Of a stretch of 45,490 nt of DNA, positions 26,399 to 34,869 are shown piece by piece; the first letter of the stretch is position 1, and each line of letters starts with the position of its first letter. The position numbers and the translations under genes are program-made. Source of the stretch: an uncultured Bacteroidales bacterium (GTDB lineage: Bacteria; Bacteroidota; Bacteroidia; Bacteroidales; Bacteroidaceae); assembly GCA_937901185.1 (NCBI GenBank), contig CALCHR010000187.1, forward strand, positions 1 through 45,490. The letters are read 5' to 3'. The notes below the pieces were generated by a model. The model was not told where the DNA came from. It searched no databases and was given only the letters and a program-made list of their open reading frames with translations.

Positions 26399-26406
26399 CA
26401 AAGGTA
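26399..26406 (-). promoter_or_regulatory. Candidate -7 box of the polysaccharide operon
   Basis: On the minus strand TACCTTTG followed by CAG fits TAnnTTTG, but the position 19 bases upstream does not carry TTTG. The start would give a leader of about 200 bases. Confidence 0.45.
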
Positions 26407-26513
26407 CAATTTATTTGTGAATAAATGTTTTAGAGGTGTCTCTAAATTTTCTGAGCAGAGGATTATTTTTTGTAGAAATGTAGTGTGAAAATTTAGACGT
26501 TTACTAGGAAAAA

Positions 26514-26577
26514 CTAGTAGTTACCAAAATTTTCCTAGTAGTTACCGAATTTTTCCTAGAAGTTTACTAAGAAATGC
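26514..26577. repeat. Second copy of the CTAGTAGTTACC tandem repeat
   Basis: Units start at 26514, 26535 and 26556 (21-base period), the last one degenerate. Bases 26515-26549 are identical to 13444-13478. It lies between the end of the sulfatase-maturase gene and the promoter region of the polysaccharide operon. The whole interval 26193-26696 is non-coding. Confidence 0.8.
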
Positions 26578-26696
26578 TCAACAATGGCCCTTGATTATCA
26601 ATGGGTTATAAAAGGAGATTTTGAGTGCCTTAAATGTTTCGGGGAGACATTTGGCGAGGTGGATTATGTATGGGCTTGGTCGAGGTTCTTGTTCAT

Positions 26697-27944
26697 TTAT
26701 CTATAGGGCGGCATGCCATCAGCTATCCATTGCATCACGTTGGCCGGAGCTGCCTGGTGTTGTAATTGGTGCTTCATGAAGTCCATGAATGGGGCAACGT
26801 GCTGAAAATAGTGGTGGTATCCTTTGCATAGATAGTTGTGTCCGGCCTCTCCGTAAACTGAATGGGCGAAACGGTTGCGAGGGCATTCGCCATTGCAGGC
26901 AAATAGATATTCGCATTCTTTGCATTGGCGAGTCAAAAGGTCGCGCTTGTTGGTTCCAAATTGGGAAAGCCTTTCGCTATATACCATCTCGATGAGGGGG
27001 GTATGAAGGATGTTCCCAAGTTTGAATTCCGGAAATACGAAATGGTCGCAAGCATAGAGGTCGCCATTGAATTCCATGGCGGTGGCATGCCCACAAGTTT
27101 CGGCCATGCTGCATACGGAAGGCATGACGCCCATCCATCCGGCCAAAGTGGCATCGAAAATTTGGATAAAGTATTCGCCAACATCGTTGCGTACCCACTC
27201 GTCAAACAATGTGCAGAGAAACTCTCCCCATTGTTTCGGAGTGACAGAGAAGTCTGTAACTTCGGCCGTGGCGCCCTCAATGGGAGAGGCTAAGATGCGT
27301 CCGTCTGTGTGTCGGTAGTGGCGCTCAACCACCGGGGTAAACTGGATATATCGACAGCCTATTTCTTTGAAAAAGTGATAGAAGTCCAGAGGATGGTCGG
27401 CAATGAAATCGTTTACTACGGCCATGGCATTCCATTCTACACCGTGGCGGTTCAGGATCTTAATCCCTTGCATCACTTGGCGAAACGAAGGGCGGCCGGT
27501 TCGGCTCTTCCGATACTCGTCGTGAAACTCTTGTGGGCCGTCGATGGAAACTCCCACTAAGAAATTGTTCTCCTTAAAGAAATGTGCCCACTCGTCTGTG
27601 ATGAGTGTGCCGTTGGTTTGTATGGCATTGTCTATGATTCGCCCTCCGGCATATTTCTTTTGCAGTTCGAGTGCTTTCTGGTAGAATTTTAAGGGGCGCA
27701 TCAGCGGTTCGCCTCCGTGCCATGTGAAAAGAACGGAGGGTGATGTCTGCATCTCTATATACTGCTTGGTGAATGTCTCTAACAGTTCATCGCTTAAAAC
27801 GTGGCGTGCTATGTTCTTGTAAAGGTGGCTCTTTTCGGTATAGTAACAATACTTGCAAGCCAAGTTGCAAAGCGAACCCGCCGGCTTAGCCATCACATAT
27901 ACAGGTTTGGCGAAGGGCATTGCGTGAGTGGTAGAAGAGGACAT
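26697..27944 (-). CDS. Anaerobic sulfatase-maturating radical SAM enzyme
   Basis: The 415-residue radical SAM/SPASM protein converts the active-site Cys or Ser of sulfatases to formylglycine without oxygen. The radical SAM cluster Cys26, Cys30 and Cys33 lies in SLCNLACKYCYYTEKS. FTWHGGEPLMRP near residue 73 is the SAM-binding GGEP. The C-terminal SPASM domain has many Cys, including CSMAETCGHA and CKECEYLFACNGECPRNRF, for two auxiliary clusters. Length fits the anSME type (about 370-415). No sulfatase is encoded in the window, so its targets lie elsewhere. It lies 77 bases after nagB with a terminator between them; partial read-through or a promoter within that gap must drive it. Confidence 0.93.
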   Translation of the reverse strand: MSSSTTHAMPFAKPVYVMAKPAGSLCNLACKYCYYTEKSHLYKNIARHVLSDELLETFTKQYIEMQTSPSVLFTWHGGEPLMRPLKFYQKALELQKKYAGGRIIDNAIQTNGTLITDEWAHFFKENNFLVGVSIDGPQEFHDEYRKSRTGRPSFRQVMQGIKILNRHGVEWNAMAVVNDFIADHPLDFYHFFKEIGCRYIQFTPVVERHYRHTDGRILASPIEGATAEVTDFSVTPKQWGEFLCTLFDEWVRNDVGEYFIQIFDATLAGWMGVMPSVCSMAETCGHATAMEFNGDLYACDHFVFPEFKLGNILHTPLIEMVYSERLSQFGTNKRDLLTRQCKECEYLFACNGECPRNRFAHSVYGEAGHNYLCKGYHHYFQHVAPFMDFMKHQLQHQAAPANVMQWIADGMPPYR

Positions 27945-27975
27945 GAGGAGGAGAGTAGGAGGGGATGATAAAAAT

Positions 27976-28010
27976 AAACTGCTCCCCTATAAACCATAGA
28001 GGAGCAGTTT
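27976..28010 (-). terminator. Terminator of nagB
   Basis: A ten-base-pair stem AAACTGCTCC / GGAGCAGTTT (27976-27985 with 28001-28010) extends inward by four more pairs after one mismatch. On the minus strand TATTTTTATC follows. It is 11 bases past the nagB stop codon. Confidence 0.85.
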
Positions 28011-28021
28011 GAAAAAAGGAT

Positions 28022-28813
28022 TTAGAGATTGGTCTTCTCTATATCTTTGAAATATTTGTAAGTGCCATGCTTGAGTTCTTCGCAAGCTGCTTCGTCGCAA
28101 ACGATGATGCCATGTTGGTGCATCTGCAAAACAGAGATAGTCCACATTTGAGTGACGGGGCCTTCTACTGCAGCTTGAAGAGCGCGAGACTTGTTGTGGC
28201 CGTTGCACAGAATAAGTACTTCTTTTGCAGACATCACAGTACCTACACCTACAGTTAAAGCTGTAGCGGGTACGTTGTCGGGGTTACCGCCGAAGAAACG
28301 GCTGTTTGCAACGCGAGTGTCTGTAGTCAGAGTTTTTTGACGAGTGCGGCTGGTCAAAGAAGAGCCCGGCTCGTTGAAAGCAATGTGACCATCGGGGCCG
28401 ATACCGCCAATGAAGAGGTCGATACCACCGACTGCTTCAATCATCTTTTCATAGTTGGCACATTCTTCTTCGAGGTTTTCGGCATTGCCATTCAAAATAT
28501 GAATGTTCTCTTTGGGACAATCAATGTGATTGAAGAAGTTGGTAGCCATAAAAGAGTGATAGCTCTCGGGATGTTCTTCGGGAAGGCCTACATACTCGTC
28601 CATGTTGAAAGTCAAGACGTGCTTGAAGCTGACGCGACCTTCTTGGTTGGCTTTTACTAAAGCTTTGTACATGCCAAGAGGAGAAGAACCTGTGGGGAGA
28701 CCTAATACAAAAGGTTTTTCTGCAGTGGGATTAGCTGCATTGATTTTGTTTACTACGTAGTCGGCAGCCCATTGTGACAGCTTCTCGTAATTCGGCTCAA
28801 TGATAACTCTCAT
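28022..28813 (-). CDS. nagB: Glucosamine-6-phosphate deaminase
   Basis: The 263-residue length is normal for hexameric NagB, which turns glucosamine-6-phosphate into fructose-6-phosphate and ammonia. Motifs are LGLPTGSSPLGMYKAL near residue 38, NMDEYVGLPEEHPESYHSFM near 70 with the catalytic Asp, and GGIGPDGHIAFNEPGSS near 136 with the catalytic Asp and His. It serves amino-sugar catabolism, in line with mucin or N-glycan use. It is divergent from the leucine-rich-repeat gene and has a full consensus promoter 40-70 bases upstream. Confidence 0.96.
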   Translation of the reverse strand: MRVIIEPNYEKLSQWAADYVVNKINAANPTAEKPFVLGLPTGSSPLGMYKALVKANQEGRVSFKHVLTFNMDEYVGLPEEHPESYHSFMATNFFNHIDCPKENIHILNGNAENLEEECANYEKMIEAVGGIDLFIGGIGPDGHIAFNEPGSSLTSRTRQKTLTTDTRVANSRFFGGNPDNVPATALTVGVGTVMSAKEVLILCNGHNKSRALQAAVEGPVTQMWTISVLQMHQHGIIVCDEAACEELKHGTYKYFKDIEKTNL

Positions 28814-28854
28814 GATAAAAAATATTTTAAGATAGTGTTAATAAAGTTTTCAGG

Positions 28855-28885
28855 CAAAAATAGCGAATCTTTCTTCAGTGGCAAA
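28855..28885 (-). promoter_or_regulatory. Consensus promoter of nagB
   Basis: On the minus strand TTTG (complement of 28882-28885), exactly 19 bases, then TATTTTTG (complement of 28855-28862). This is a full match to the Bacteroides housekeeping promoter. The expected leader is about 35 bases. Confidence 0.8.
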
Positions 28886-28963
28886 GAAAAAACATAAAAT
28901 TTCTATTTTCGTCTGTTCTGTTCCCTTAAAAGAAAATCAGCCAGAACAAAAAAAGTTAAAATC

Positions 28964-28994
28964 TTTGTTGGGTATTTTTTTTTCTTTAGTTTTG
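28964..28994 (+). promoter_or_regulatory. Consensus promoter of the LRR-protease unit
   Basis: TTTG at 28964-28967, 19 bases, then TAGTTTTG at 28987-28994. It is a full match to the Bacteroides consensus, divergent from the nagB promoter about 80 bases away. The leader would be about 65 bases. Confidence 0.8.
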
Positions 28995-29066
28995 CAAAAA
29001 TTATCCTCTTAATATAATAGATAATAGAATTCGACAAATAAATTCTAACTATAAAATATCACAGCT

Positions 29067-30587
29067 ATGAAGAAAAACAAACTGATTTTCTCTGTGCTAA
29101 TGGCCGGATGTTTGCAAGCATTTGTTCCGGCTTTTGCTCAGAAACAGGCGGTGACAATGACGACAGAAAAACCGGCAGGTTCTGCTCTGACGTTTATGGT
29201 GAACCGCGTAAATGATTTGACGGTTGATTGGGGAGATGGAATCGAAGTGAGCTACCCCAAAGGAGACAATGAGGTTATAGTCATTGAAGGTGTAACGAAA
29301 GGCAATGAACTGATTCTGAAATCAGCAGCCAATTTGGAAATGTTGGCTTGTAATGATTGTGGGTTGACAGCCATAGATTTGTCTGCAGTCCCAGAGTTGC
29401 GTTCTTTGTATTGTCAAAATAACAAGTTGACTTCACTGAATCTGAAACCGGTTGCTAAACTGACAGACCTGAATTGTGCAAATAATGAGATAGCTTTTAC
29501 AACATCTGTCTTGTCAGAGAAAATTGTACCGAAACTTGAAACTGTAAATGTATCCAACAATAAGGGAGCTGGAACATTCAAGGTGGCTTCAAGCACATTG
29601 CAACAGGTGAATATTAGTAATAATGAGTTTACATCTGTAACTGTAACCTCAAACTCAATGTTGGATGTTCTTAATTGCGAGAACAATAAAATCAAGAGTC
29701 TTTATTTGACCGGTAGCCCTGAAGTTTCTGTGCTTATGGGTAGCGGTAATGAGGCGTTAGCTACATTTAGGACTCCTGCAAATGGCTTACCAAAAATGCG
29801 CCAGGTATTTATGGATAATTGCCAAGTGAAAGAACTGGATTTGTCTGTAAGTGATCATCTGATGAATGTTTCTTGTCGTGACAATAATATGAAGAGCCTT
29901 TTGCTGCCTTCTAAAAAGTTGCTTTCACTAGATTGTAGTGGTAACAATTTATCGTTCTGCCACTTTCCCAGTGTGACAAATAAACCAGAATATTTCTCAT
30001 ATCTTCCTCAAGGTGCATTGGTTGTTACTGAAAAAATGAAGAAATATGAAGGCCTTCCTTATATGGAGATTTGTCCAAGTTGGGCAGAGCGCTCAAACGA
30101 AGATTATGTGTTAAACTTAGAAACCTATCGTTATGATGGAGGTGGTACAGCTGTTACTGTTTCTATGAAATGGTATTCTGTAGCACTTGATGGAACCAAG
30201 ACCGAATTGGTTGCTGCAAAGTCAACAGACCGTGACCAAGATTTCTACAACTCAAAGTTTAACTTTTCATTCTTCAAAGGACATTCTTTGGTGTATGGAG
30301 AACTCCATAGTAAGGCTTATACTGACCTCGTTATTAAAACTGACACATTTGCCATTGGACAAGAAAATGTTTTAGTTGGGATAGAAGGTGTAACAGCCGA
30401 AATGGATGGCTTACAACTGGATGTAAATAGAGGAACTTTGACAATGAGTTGTGCAGAGCCTATTTCTGTAAATATCTACACTACAGATGGAAAGATGGTT
30501 TGGAAGGGTGTAGTTAATGCTTCTTCAACTACAGTTGATTTACCGAAGGGCGTGTATTTGGTAAATGGTAAGAAAGTACTTCTCTAA
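29067..30587 (+). CDS. Secreted leucine-rich-repeat protein with type IX-like tail
   Basis: The 506-residue protein has a clear signal peptide (MKKNKLIFSVLMAGCLQAFV, cleavage near AFAQ). After a short beta domain containing VDWGDGIEV, residues ~85-300 hold irregular leucine-rich repeats of the kind L-x2-L-x-C-x2-N-x-L-x-x-L, for example LRSLYCQNNKLTSLNL and LDVLNCENNKIKSLYL. Such repeats usually bind proteins. A beta-rich segment follows, and the last ~70 residues look like a type A sorting domain: VNIYTTDGKMVWKG, then DLPKGVYLVNGKKVLL. Inference: surface-exposed or released through SprA. It is 24 bases upstream of the M60-like protease and shares its promoter. Confidence 0.8.
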   Translation: MKKNKLIFSVLMAGCLQAFVPAFAQKQAVTMTTEKPAGSALTFMVNRVNDLTVDWGDGIEVSYPKGDNEVIVIEGVTKGNELILKSAANLEMLACNDCGLTAIDLSAVPELRSLYCQNNKLTSLNLKPVAKLTDLNCANNEIAFTTSVLSEKIVPKLETVNVSNNKGAGTFKVASSTLQQVNISNNEFTSVTVTSNSMLDVLNCENNKIKSLYLTGSPEVSVLMGSGNEALATFRTPANGLPKMRQVFMDNCQVKELDLSVSDHLMNVSCRDNNMKSLLLPSKKLLSLDCSGNNLSFCHFPSVTNKPEYFSYLPQGALVVTEKMKKYEGLPYMEICPSWAERSNEDYVLNLETYRYDGGGTAVTVSMKWYSVALDGTKTELVAAKSTDRDQDFYNSKFNFSFFKGHSLVYGELHSKAYTDLVIKTDTFAIGQENVLVGIEGVTAEMDGLQLDVNRGTLTMSCAEPISVNIYTTDGKMVWKGVVNASSTTVDLPKGVYLVNGKKVLL

Positions 30588-30611
30588 TATATTATAAATG
30601 TAAAAATAGCT

Positions 30612-33317
30612 ATGAACTTACATAATAAGATACGGAATTATAGCGTGCTTGCAATAGGAACATTAATGGCTCTTCCTGTAAGCGCACAAGTAGCCTTAAC
30701 AGAAGGCTCATCATGGCCAATGCTTGTTACACCACATCAGCAGACTATCAGCTATCGTGAACGTACATTGTGCTTGGATATTACATCAAATGTAGCATAT
30801 GAATCGGCTTCAGATGCAGATTGGGCTACACTGAGAAAAGGAACAGATGGCTCACTTTATGTGCATCTTCAAACAAATTATGATGGCCTATCCCGAGTGG
30901 CAAATATTAATTTTACATGTGCCTCCAATCCTGAGTTAAATCAAACTTTGGTAATTACACAAGGACGTAATGAGTCTGTAGAGGAAATACCTGTTGATAC
31001 AAAGGTTTATCCCACTTCTGGTTCTGCAAATAATAACCAATCGGGAAATGGTATTGAAAAAACTTATGATAAGAATACTGGAACTTACTATCATACAGCT
31101 TGGAGTGGTAATGTATTTAATGTGTCGGAAGGAAATCCTGCAATCCTTACTTATAACTTTAAGGATGTAGAATACATAGACTATATTAATTATGTGCCTC
31201 GACAAGATGGTGTGGATAATGGCTGTTTCGGAGAAATTGAGGTTTTTGTGAAGAAACAAGGTGAGAGCGACTTTACATCTATGGGTCGTGCTGACTTTAA
31301 GAAAACTACAGGAGCTAAGAAATTTAAGTTTGATAGCCCAGTGGTAAAGCCTACATCTATACAAATAAAGGTATATAGTGGTGCTGGTGGTTTTGCGTCA
31401 TGTGCAGAGATGGAATTCTGTCAATATGCGGAACAGACAGATAATATCTATGACTACTTTGAAGATGAAGTTTGCTCTGTGTTGAAACCTGGTATTACTG
31501 AGGAAGATATTGAAAATATTCAGGATCCTTTCACTAAGTGCTTGGTTACACAAATACATTCAGGAAACTATGAAACCAAGTATCGTGTGGCTGACTATAA
31601 GTGTTATCTTGATCCTACTGTGTTAGCTCTCCGTTGGAATACAGAAGGTAAACGCTATAACCAATATGAAGGTGCTACAGGTATTAATATATCAAAAGGT
31701 AAGCACGCTATTATTGTGTCTGGTATTCCTAAGGATGAAACAGTTCGCTTGCGTGTGTGTGCCTGGTATGTAGGAAAAGTGGGTGAAAACTTTGATGGTG
31801 GAAATCCTGAAACCGTGGACTATACGTTGGAGAATGGTATCAATGTGATTGATTATAAGAGTGATTGGGATGGTTTGGCCTATGTATGTTATTATACAGA
31901 CGATGCTCCCTCAACAAAACCGGCAATCAAAGTGCATTTTGTAAATGGACAAATTAATGGCTACCTTTCACCTGATAAAACCAATGAAGAAATGCACGAG
32001 CTTTGTAAGAATGCTCCTAACTATTGTATTGATGCTGTTGGTTCGTTAGTGCACTCAGTGTGGACTTCTGAAGGTTTTTATAAATATTGTAAGGCTTCAG
32101 ATGGTAAGAGCCTTGGTTATCGCCAATTTATGAACGTGCTTGATAGTCTTGTGCAATGGGAACATGATCTTCTTGGCTTTGAGCAGTATGGCTTACTTGA
32201 AAGTCCGCAGAACCGTACATTTGCTTATGTGAACTTCACATATTATATGTTCCAAGGTGGATCTGGTGTATCTTTCCACCAAAATCAAGAGAGTCGTGTG
32301 TTGAATTGTAAAACTTTGATGTACAATGATGATGATGCTATTTGGGGACTCTCACACGAGTGGGGACACCAACATCAAATGCATCCTTATTTCTGCTGGG
32401 GTGGCTTAGGAGAAGTATCCAATAATATGAACTCCTATTATAATATTATGCACATGGGTTATTATAGATCTGATAAGATTAATCAATGGGCACCAGCACG
32501 TAAACATTTTGTAGATGTTAATTCAGATTATACACCTTTTTCAAAGAATGATGATGGTAGCGTAGTTTATAATCCCGCTCGTATGGATGCAGCAGCTTTG
32601 GCAAATGACTATGCTTATAGCCCTAAGATGAAAGCTCTCTGTGAAGAAATGAAGCAATACTCCGCAAATGGCAGTATGCCTACCCAAGCTGAAAATCTGA
32701 CTAAAGCTCTTGGGCATATTGAAGTTGGCGTAGGAGAAATGCTTTGTCCTTACATCATGCTCTATAATTATGCTACTTATGAATTAGGAATTAGTGATTT
32801 CGGACCGAAACTTTATGAGTCTCTTCGTAAAACAGATGCTGTAGATGGTTCTTCTATTGAAAAGAAAAGCGGACTTGATAAGTATGAATTGATAGCAGGT
32901 GTTCAAAATAACAATAAGAACAATTGGCTGAATAAACTTAAAACAGATTATCCCACTTCTTGCTGGGTGGTTGATAAATATTTGTGTGCAGGTCATACTA
33001 ATACTTGGGATAATAGTACTCCTTATGTATTTAACTTCATCCGTAAGACTTCTCGTTTGACCGGTTATAACCTCTTCCCCTATTTTGAACGCTGGGGCTT
33101 CTTGCGTCAACTCGCTACATTTGTAGGTGATTATGGTCACAAACCTCATGTGTTGACAAAGGAAATGTATGACGAGTTTAAGGCTGACATGGATGCATTG
33201 GTTACTTCGGGAGAACTCAAGGCTATGCCTGAAGGTATGGTTGATGAAATCTCAAATATGCGTAACCTCAATGAACCAAATGATAAATGGTTTGAGACTC
33301 CGAATATTCCCAACTAA
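30612..33317 (+). CDS. Secreted M60-like metalloprotease (mucinase type)
   Basis: The 901-residue protein has a signal peptide (about residues 1-25, ending PVSAQ). A BACON-like beta domain lies at about 30-115. An F5/8-type-C/CBM32-like module lies at about 130-275 (NGIEKTYDKNTGTYYHTAWS). Then comes the M60-like catalytic region. The zinc motif HEWGH is at residues ~582-586, and a Glu downstream in GGLGEVSNN suits the third ligand of the M60-like HExxH...E pattern. Relatives in Bacteroides cleave mucin-type O-glycoproteins. Unlike its upstream partner it has no sorting-like tail and ends KWFETPNIPN, so it may be exported differently. It is in a two-gene unit closed by a terminator. Confidence 0.9.
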   Translation: MNLHNKIRNYSVLAIGTLMALPVSAQVALTEGSSWPMLVTPHQQTISYRERTLCLDITSNVAYESASDADWATLRKGTDGSLYVHLQTNYDGLSRVANINFTCASNPELNQTLVITQGRNESVEEIPVDTKVYPTSGSANNNQSGNGIEKTYDKNTGTYYHTAWSGNVFNVSEGNPAILTYNFKDVEYIDYINYVPRQDGVDNGCFGEIEVFVKKQGESDFTSMGRADFKKTTGAKKFKFDSPVVKPTSIQIKVYSGAGGFASCAEMEFCQYAEQTDNIYDYFEDEVCSVLKPGITEEDIENIQDPFTKCLVTQIHSGNYETKYRVADYKCYLDPTVLALRWNTEGKRYNQYEGATGINISKGKHAIIVSGIPKDETVRLRVCAWYVGKVGENFDGGNPETVDYTLENGINVIDYKSDWDGLAYVCYYTDDAPSTKPAIKVHFVNGQINGYLSPDKTNEEMHELCKNAPNYCIDAVGSLVHSVWTSEGFYKYCKASDGKSLGYRQFMNVLDSLVQWEHDLLGFEQYGLLESPQNRTFAYVNFTYYMFQGGSGVSFHQNQESRVLNCKTLMYNDDDAIWGLSHEWGHQHQMHPYFCWGGLGEVSNNMNSYYNIMHMGYYRSDKINQWAPARKHFVDVNSDYTPFSKNDDGSVVYNPARMDAAALANDYAYSPKMKALCEEMKQYSANGSMPTQAENLTKALGHIEVGVGEMLCPYIMLYNYATYELGISDFGPKLYESLRKTDAVDGSSIEKKSGLDKYELIAGVQNNNKNNWLNKLKTDYPTSCWVVDKYLCAGHTNTWDNSTPYVFNFIRKTSRLTGYNLFPYFERWGFLRQLATFVGDYGHKPHVLTKEMYDEFKADMDALVTSGELKAMPEGMVDEISNMRNLNEPNDKWFETPNIPN

Positions 33318-33350
33318 TTTTGTTGTGGGTAATTAAAACGTCTAGATTTT

Positions 33351-33394
33351 ATAAGTGGAGGACCTGCTTAAGCAAGTTCTCCACTTATTCTTTT
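33351..33394 (+). terminator. Terminator of the LRR-protease unit
   Basis: The outer stem ATAAGTGGAG / CTCCACTTAT (33351-33360 with 33379-33388) continues inward as a nearly complete nine-pair stem, and TCTTTTA follows. It is 33 bases after the stop codon. Confidence 0.88.
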
Positions 33395-33439
33395 ATAGGT
33401 GATTTTGAAAAACTTAGGCTCTGTTTTTTGTGAAATAAT

Positions 33440-33470
33440 TTTGAATATCTTAAGTCTTGATGTATCTTTG
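33440..33470 (+). promoter_or_regulatory. Consensus promoter of the DUF2520-kdsC-maf operon
   Basis: TTTG at 33440-33443, 19 bases, then TATCTTTG at 33463-33470. It places the transcription start near 33477, which rules out an upstream start codon at 33457 and supports the ATG at 33502. Confidence 0.8.
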
Positions 33471-33501
33471 CTGTTCATTGGAGACACACCTTAATTTATA
33501 T

Positions 33502-34308
33502 ATGATAAGCATACAACAGCAGAAACAAATTGTTTTTATCGGGGCCGGGAATGTGGCAACGCATTTTTCTTACTGTTTGCAGCAGAAAGGTTTTCGGATT
33601 TTAGCTGTGTATAGTAGGACTACTGATTCTGCTGAGTCTCTAGCTGAAAAGCTTGGCTGTAAAGCCTATACAACTCTTGGAGATTTGCCTAATGCTGATA
33701 TCTATATTTTTTGTGTAAAGGATGATGTTCTTCCAGAAATGATTCGTCAGGTTGGTATCTTGCATCCACAGGCCTTATTAATCCATACAGCAGGAAGTGT
33801 TCCTTTATCTGTGTTTAGCTCACATAAAGGAGGTAAAGCTATAATTTATCCGTTGCAGACTTTTTCTAAAGAACGACAAGTAGATTGGAAAAATGTTTCT
33901 ATTTTATTAGAAGCAGATAAAGAAGAAACTAAAGAAACTATTTGGAGTTTGGTTGAAGGTATATCCTCTCAAATATATGAAGTGGATAGTGAACAGAGAA
34001 AGTGGATTCATTTAGCTGCTGTATTTGCGTGCAATTTTACTAATCATTGTTATTCTGTGGCCACGAGTTTACTTAAGGAAAAAGGATTGCCATTTGACCT
34101 ACTGATACCATTGATAGATGAGACCGTAAGAAAGGTGCATGAGATGCCACCTCATATAGCACAAACCGGTCCGGCTGTTAGGAATGATGTAGCTGTAATG
34201 AATGCACATGAAGGTATGTTGGAGGAAACTCCGTTGGTACAAGAGATCTATAAATTATTGAGTCGTAGTATATATAATTTCCAGAAAAATAAAATAAATG
34301 CACAATGA
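33502..34308 (+). CDS. Rossmann-fold DUF2520 protein
   Basis: The protein has 268 residues from the chosen ATG. The N-terminal Rossmann domain begins with QIVFIGAGNVATHFS, a dinucleotide-binding GxGxxA pattern, and resembles F420-dependent NADP oxidoreductases and pyrroline-5-carboxylate reductases. The C-terminal helical DUF2520 domain includes WIHLAAVFACNFTNH. The substrate is unknown. The longer frame from 33457 is rejected because the promoter -7 box lies inside it. It overlaps the KdsC-like gene by four bases and is probably cotranslated with it. Confidence 0.85.
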   Translation: MISIQQQKQIVFIGAGNVATHFSYCLQQKGFRILAVYSRTTDSAESLAEKLGCKAYTTLGDLPNADIYIFCVKDDVLPEMIRQVGILHPQALLIHTAGSVPLSVFSSHKGGKAIIYPLQTFSKERQVDWKNVSILLEADKEETKETIWSLVEGISSQIYEVDSEQRKWIHLAAVFACNFTNHCYSVATSLLKEKGLPFDLLIPLIDETVRKVHEMPPHIAQTGPAVRNDVAVMNAHEGMLEETPLVQEIYKLLSRSIYNFQKNKINAQ

Positions 34309-34826
34309 TAAATTATGACTTAACAAAGATACGCGCTTTAGCTTTTGATGTTGATGGCGTGCTTAGCGCAAATAATGTATATCTGCTTAGTGGTGATGGG
34401 CAACCTCATCGTACAGCAAATATTAAAGATGGTTATGCTTTGCAGTTGGCTGTAAAGAGTGGCTTACAATTAGCTATTATTACAGGGGGACGTAGTGAAG
34501 CCGTAAAGAAAAGGTATGAGGGATTGGGACTGCAACATGTTTTTGTTGGTGTTTCTGTAAAAATTAATTGTTTCAAATCTTGGCTTGAAGAGTGTAACTT
34601 AAAGCCGGAGGAAGTCTTATATATGGGAGATGATATTCCAGATTATGAAGTGATGAAGATTTGTGGGTGTCCTTGTAGCCCAGCTGATGCAGCGTCAGAA
34701 ATTAAGGAGATTTCTCTTTATGTTAGTGATAAAAATGGTGGTGATGGATGCGTGAGAGATGTTTTAGAACAAGTGTTGAGAGCACAAGGAAAATGGATGT
34801 CTTCTGCAATGGCTTTTGGTTGGTAA
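34305..34826 (+). CDS. kdsC: KdsC-like HAD phosphatase
   Basis: The 173-residue capless HAD phosphatase is of the 3-deoxy-D-manno-octulosonate-8-phosphate phosphatase type, which acts late in Kdo synthesis for lipopolysaccharide. HAD motif I is FDVDGVLSANN at residues ~13-23 with the nucleophile Asp. Motif II is AIITGGRS near 63. Motif IV is YMGDDIPDYEVM near 106. The C-terminal NGGDGCVRDVLE is typical of KdsC. Length matches C0 HAD tetramers. The exact substrate is inferred from family resemblance. Confidence 0.85.
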   Translation: MINYDLTKIRALAFDVDGVLSANNVYLLSGDGQPHRTANIKDGYALQLAVKSGLQLAIITGGRSEAVKKRYEGLGLQHVFVGVSVKINCFKSWLEECNLKPEEVLYMGDDIPDYEVMKICGCPCSPADAASEIKEISLYVSDKNGGDGCVRDVLEQVLRAQGKWMSSAMAFGW

Positions 34827-34869
34827 TAACAACAATAATATTTAGGTTTAGAATTGGAACTAGGAACTT

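Noticed and set aside
33457..33501. Longer start of the DUF2520 gene
   Set aside because: A full consensus promoter with its -7 box at 33463-33470 lies inside the extension.
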